This document shows positions 3,871-6,581 of a DNA stretch of 6,581 bases, piece after piece. A program made the translations under genes and the position numbers. The first letter of the stretch is position 1; every line of letters starts with the position of its first letter. The notes under the pieces are model-generated. The model was not told the origin of the DNA. It saw only the letters and a program-made list of their open reading frames with translations, and made no database searches. Location: positions 1 through 6,581 of the forward strand of contig USCO01000122.1 of assembly GCA_900553135.1 (NCBI GenBank). The letters run 5' to 3'. Source of the stretch: an uncultured Eubacteriales bacterium. GTDB lineage: Bacteria > Bacillota > Clostridia > Oscillospirales > Oscillospiraceae.

Positions 3871-6581
3871 TTAATCTCCCGCCAGCATCCGCTTGAGATA
3901 CTGCCCCGTATAGCTCTGGGGACAGGCGGCAACTTCCTCGGGGGTACCGGTGCAGACGATGGTGCCGCCGCCGTCGCCCCCCTCGGGGCCCAGGTCGATG
4001 ATGTGGTCGGCGGTCTTGATAACATCCAGGTTGTGCTCGATGACCACCACGGTGTTGCCCGCGTCCACCAGCTTCTGCAGCACGTCGATGAGCCGCTGCA
4101 CATCGTAGCTGTGCAGGCCGGTGGTAGGCTCGTCCAGAATATAGATGGTCTTTCCGGTGGAGCGCTTACTCAGCTCGGTGGCCAGCTTCACCCGCTGGGC
4201 CTCGCCGCCGGACAGGGTGGTGGATGCCTGACCCAGCTTCACATAGCCCAGGCCCACCTCCTCCAGGGTTTTCAGGCGGTTATAGATGCGGGGCAGGTTT
4301 TCAAAGAAGGGCAGGGCCTCGTCCACCGTCATGTCCAGCACTTCATAGATATTCTTGCCCTTATAGCGCACCTCCAGGGTCTCCCGGTTATAGCGCTTGC
4401 CCTTACACACCTCGCAGGGCACGTAGATGTCGGGCAGGAAGTGCATTTCGATCTTCAGCAGGCCGTCGCCCTGACAGGCCTCGCACCGGCCGCCCCGAGT
4501 ATTGAAGGAGAACCGCCCCGGACCGTAACCCCGGGCCTTGGCGTCCTGGGTGGAGGCAAACAGGTCCCGGATGTCGTTAAAGAGTCCGGTGTAGGTGGCG
4601 GGGTTACTGCGGGGAGTGCGGCCGATGGGCGACTGATCGATGTCGATGACCTTGTCCAAAAACTCCTCGCCCTCGATGCGCTGGTGCTTGCCCGCCCGGG
4701 TCTTGGTGCGGTTCAGGTCGGCCCCCAGCTTTTTATAGAGGATCTCGTTGACCAGAGAGGACTTGCCGCTGCCCGACACGCCGGTGACGCAGATGAAGGT
4801 GCCCAAAGGAAAGTCCACGTCGATGTTGCGCAGGTTGTTTTCCGCCGCGCCAATGACCCGCAGCAGCTTGCCGTTCCCCTTGCGCCGCTCCTTGGGCACC
4901 AGGATCTTCCGCCGCCCAGACAGATAGTCGCCCGTAATGGAGCCGGGGGTGTTCATCACTTCCTCGGGGGTACCGGCGGCCACGATCTCGCCGCCGTGGA
5001 CACCCGCGCCGGGGCCTACGTCGATGATATAGTCGGCAGAGCGCATGGTGTCCTCGTCGTGCTCCACCACCAGCAGGGTGTTGCCCAGGTCCCGCAGGTT
5101 CTGCATGGTCTTCAGCAGCATGTCGTTGTCCCGCTGGTGCAGGCCGATGGAGGGCTCGTCCAGGATATAGAGCACGCCCATGAGAGAGGAGCCGATCTGG
5201 GTGGCCAGGCGGATACGCTGGCTCTCGCCGCCGGACAGGGAGCCCGCTCCCCGGGACAGGGTGAGGTACTGAAGGCCCACCGACTGCAGGAAGCCCAGGC
5301 GGCTTTTGATCTCCTTCAAAATCCGCTCGGCGATCATCATTTGAGTTTCGGTGAGCTCCAGGTGGTCCACAAAGTCCAGGGCGTCGGTCACCGATTTCCG
5401 GCTGAATGCGTCGATGTCCAGCCCGCCCACGGTGACGGCCAGGGACTCCCGGCGCAGGCGGCGGCCCTGACACACCGGGCAGGGGCACTCGCTCATACAG
5501 TCCTCCAGCTCCCGGCGCACCGCGTCGGACTGGGTCTCCTTATACCGCCGCTCCAGGTTGTTGCAGATGCCCTCAAAGGCCTGATGGAGGGTCCCCTTCC
5601 CCCGGGGCTGGTCGTAATGGAGGGTGAGTTCCTCCCCCTTGGTGCCGTAGAGGATGACGTCCATCACCTCCGGGGACAGGTCCTTCATGGGGGTGTCCAG
5701 CTTGAAGCGGTACTTCTTGGCCAGGGCGTCAAAGTACATGCGGGAGATGCCGTCGGACTTGATGTTATTCCATCCAGAGGCGGTGATGGCCCCCTCCAGG
5801 ATGGACAGATCTTTATTTGGGATGATGCGCTCCGGGTCCACCTTCAGCTGAGAACCCAGGCCGGTACAGGCCGGGCAGGCGCCGAAGGGGTTGTTGAAGG
5901 AGAACATGCGGGGGGTGAGCTCCTCAATGGACACGCCGCAGTCCTCGCAGGCGTAGTTCTGGGAAAACAGGATGTCCCGGTCCTCCCCCACCACGTTGAT
6001 GATGACCAGGCCGCCGGACAGGTTGGAGGCCACCTCCACGCTGTCGGTGAGGCGGCGGGTGATGTCCTCCCGGATGACCAGGCGGTCCACCACGATCTCG
6101 ATGTTATGCTTTTTGTTTTTCTCCAGCTTGATCTCCTCGCCCAGGTCATAGGCGATGCCGTCCACCCGGCAGCGGACATAGCCCGAGCGGCGGGCGTCCT
6201 CCAGCACCTTGGCGTGCTCGCCCTTCTTCCCCCGGATGACAGGGGCCATGACCTGGATGCGGGTGGCCTCGGGCAGGGCCAGCACCTGGTCGATGATCTG
6301 GTCGATGGTCTGCTGCTTGATCTCCTTGCCGCAGATGGGACAGTGGGGAGTACCCACCCGGGCCCACAGCAGACGGAGATAGTCGTAGATCTCGGTGACG
6401 GTGCCCACGGTGGACCGGGGGTTTTTGCTGGTGGTCTTCTGGTCGATGGAGATGGCAGGGCTCAGGCCGTCGATATAGTCCACGTCGGGCTTTTCCATCT
6501 GGCCCAGGAACTGCCGCGCATAGGAGGAAAGGGATTCCACATAGCGGCGCTGGCCCTCGGCATAGACGATATCGAAGGCCA
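3871..6581 (-). CDS. uvrA: Excinuclease ABC subunit UvrA (5' end beyond the window)
   Basis: Damage-recognition ATPase of nucleotide excision repair, working as a dimer that loads UvrB on damaged DNA. The frame is open to the right edge. The first complete residues are AFDIVYAEGQRRYVESLS, matching family position about 41, so roughly 40 residues with the first Walker A are missing. Counting visible residues from codon 6577-6579 (902 in all): CPIC 80-83; UvrB-binding insertion about 93-200; zinc-type pairs CEDC 211-214/CPAC 235-238; CPCPVC 365-370; first ABC signature LSGGESQR 448-455, Walker B D474/E475, switch His507; second Walker A GVSGSGKS 600-607; C-terminal zinc module CEAC 699-702/CEVC 722-725; second signature LSGGEAQR 789-796, Walker B D816/E817, His849. 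The UvrB-binding region marks it as canonical UvrA rather than UvrA2. Inferred full length is about 940 aa, as usual. The codon at 6540 is GTG but encodes the internal Val of RRYVES and is not a start. No clear terminator follows the TAA. Confidence 0.98.
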   Translation of the reverse strand, partial: AFDIVYAEGQRRYVESLSSYARQFLGQMEKPDVDYIDGLSPAISIDQKTTSKNPRSTVGTVTEIYDYLRLLWARVGTPHCPICGKEIKQQTIDQIIDQVLALPEATRIQVMAPVIRGKKGEHAKVLEDARRSGYVRCRVDGIAYDLGEEIKLEKNKKHNIEIVVDRLVIREDITRRLTDSVEVASNLSGGLVIINVVGEDRDILFSQNYACEDCGVSIEELTPRMFSFNNPFGACPACTGLGSQLKVDPERIIPNKDLSILEGAITASGWNNIKSDGISRMYFDALAKKYRFKLDTPMKDLSPEVMDVILYGTKGEELTLHYDQPRGKGTLHQAFEGICNNLERRYKETQSDAVRRELEDCMSECPCPVCQGRRLRRESLAVTVGGLDIDAFSRKSVTDALDFVDHLELTETQMMIAERILKEIKSRLGFLQSVGLQYLTLSRGAGSLSGGESQRIRLATQIGSSLMGVLYILDEPSIGLHQRDNDMLLKTMQNLRDLGNTLLVVEHDEDTMRSADYIIDVGPGAGVHGGEIVAAGTPEEVMNTPGSITGDYLSGRRKILVPKERRKGNGKLLRVIGAAENNLRNIDVDFPLGTFICVTGVSGSGKSSLVNEILYKKLGADLNRTKTRAGKHQRIEGEEFLDKVIDIDQSPIGRTPRSNPATYTGLFNDIRDLFASTQDAKARGYGPGRFSFNTRGGRCEACQGDGLLKIEMHFLPDIYVPCEVCKGKRYNRETLEVRYKGKNIYEVLDMTVDEALPFFENLPRIYNRLKTLEEVGLGYVKLGQASTTLSGGEAQRVKLATELSKRSTGKTIYILDEPTTGLHSYDVQRLIDVLQKLVDAGNTVVVIEHNLDVIKTADHIIDLGPEGGDGGGTIVCTGTPEEVAACPQSYTGQYLKRMLAGD

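Noticed and set aside
4733..5488. 251-residue open frame on the minus strand within uvrA
   Set aside because: It lies in another frame of uvrA, and its Pro/Arg/Gly-rich translation has no recognisable fold.
6538..6540. GTG at 6540 as the uvrA start
   Set aside because: The frame continues upstream to the window edge with the conserved UvrA residues AFDIVYAEGQRRY, so the codon is an internal valine.

Overview
The window is GC-rich, gene-dense bacterial chromosome with every convincing gene on the minus strand. Strong GGAGG-type ribosome sites, G/C-rich third codon positions and the protein set (canonical UvrA, RecD2, a PF06695 membrane protein) suggest a high-GC member of the Bacillota, most likely of the Oscillospiraceae type (Flavonifractor/Lawsonibacter/Oscillibacter-like). 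This taxonomic guess comes from sequence style and was not tested by any search.

Layout in the direction of transcription (right to left): (1) uvrA, the excision-repair damage-recognition ATPase, complete at its C-terminus but missing about 40 N-terminal residues beyond the right edge; (2) a 113-bp gap that is AT-richer than its surroundings, lacks an obvious terminator and carries a good sigma-A-type promoter (TTGACG, 17 bp, TAGGAT); (3) a GNAT-family N-acetyltransferase; (4) a PF06695/COG2426 'small multidrug export' (DedA-superfamily-like) membrane protein; (5) a 110-aa unknown protein with one N-terminal membrane anchor and a small, apparently alpha/beta soluble part; (6) recD2, a superfamily 1B 5'-3' DNA helicase. 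The last four genes are separated by only 17, 48 and 23 bp and look like one operon. (7) At the left edge, recD2 runs directly into a cluster of short inverted repeats; the first is a perfect 12-bp palindrome that supplies the last codons and the stop of recD2.

Functionally, two DNA-maintenance genes (uvrA, recD2) flank three small genes with no obvious repair role. The promoter after uvrA argues that the recD2 operon can be expressed independently, although read-through from uvrA is possible because no clear terminator separates them. I found no RNA genes, CRISPR arrays, transposases, defence systems or pseudogenes. The window looks like ordinary housekeeping chromosome. The best leads are the palindromic repeat at the recD2 stop and the unknown membrane-anchored protein upstream of recD2.
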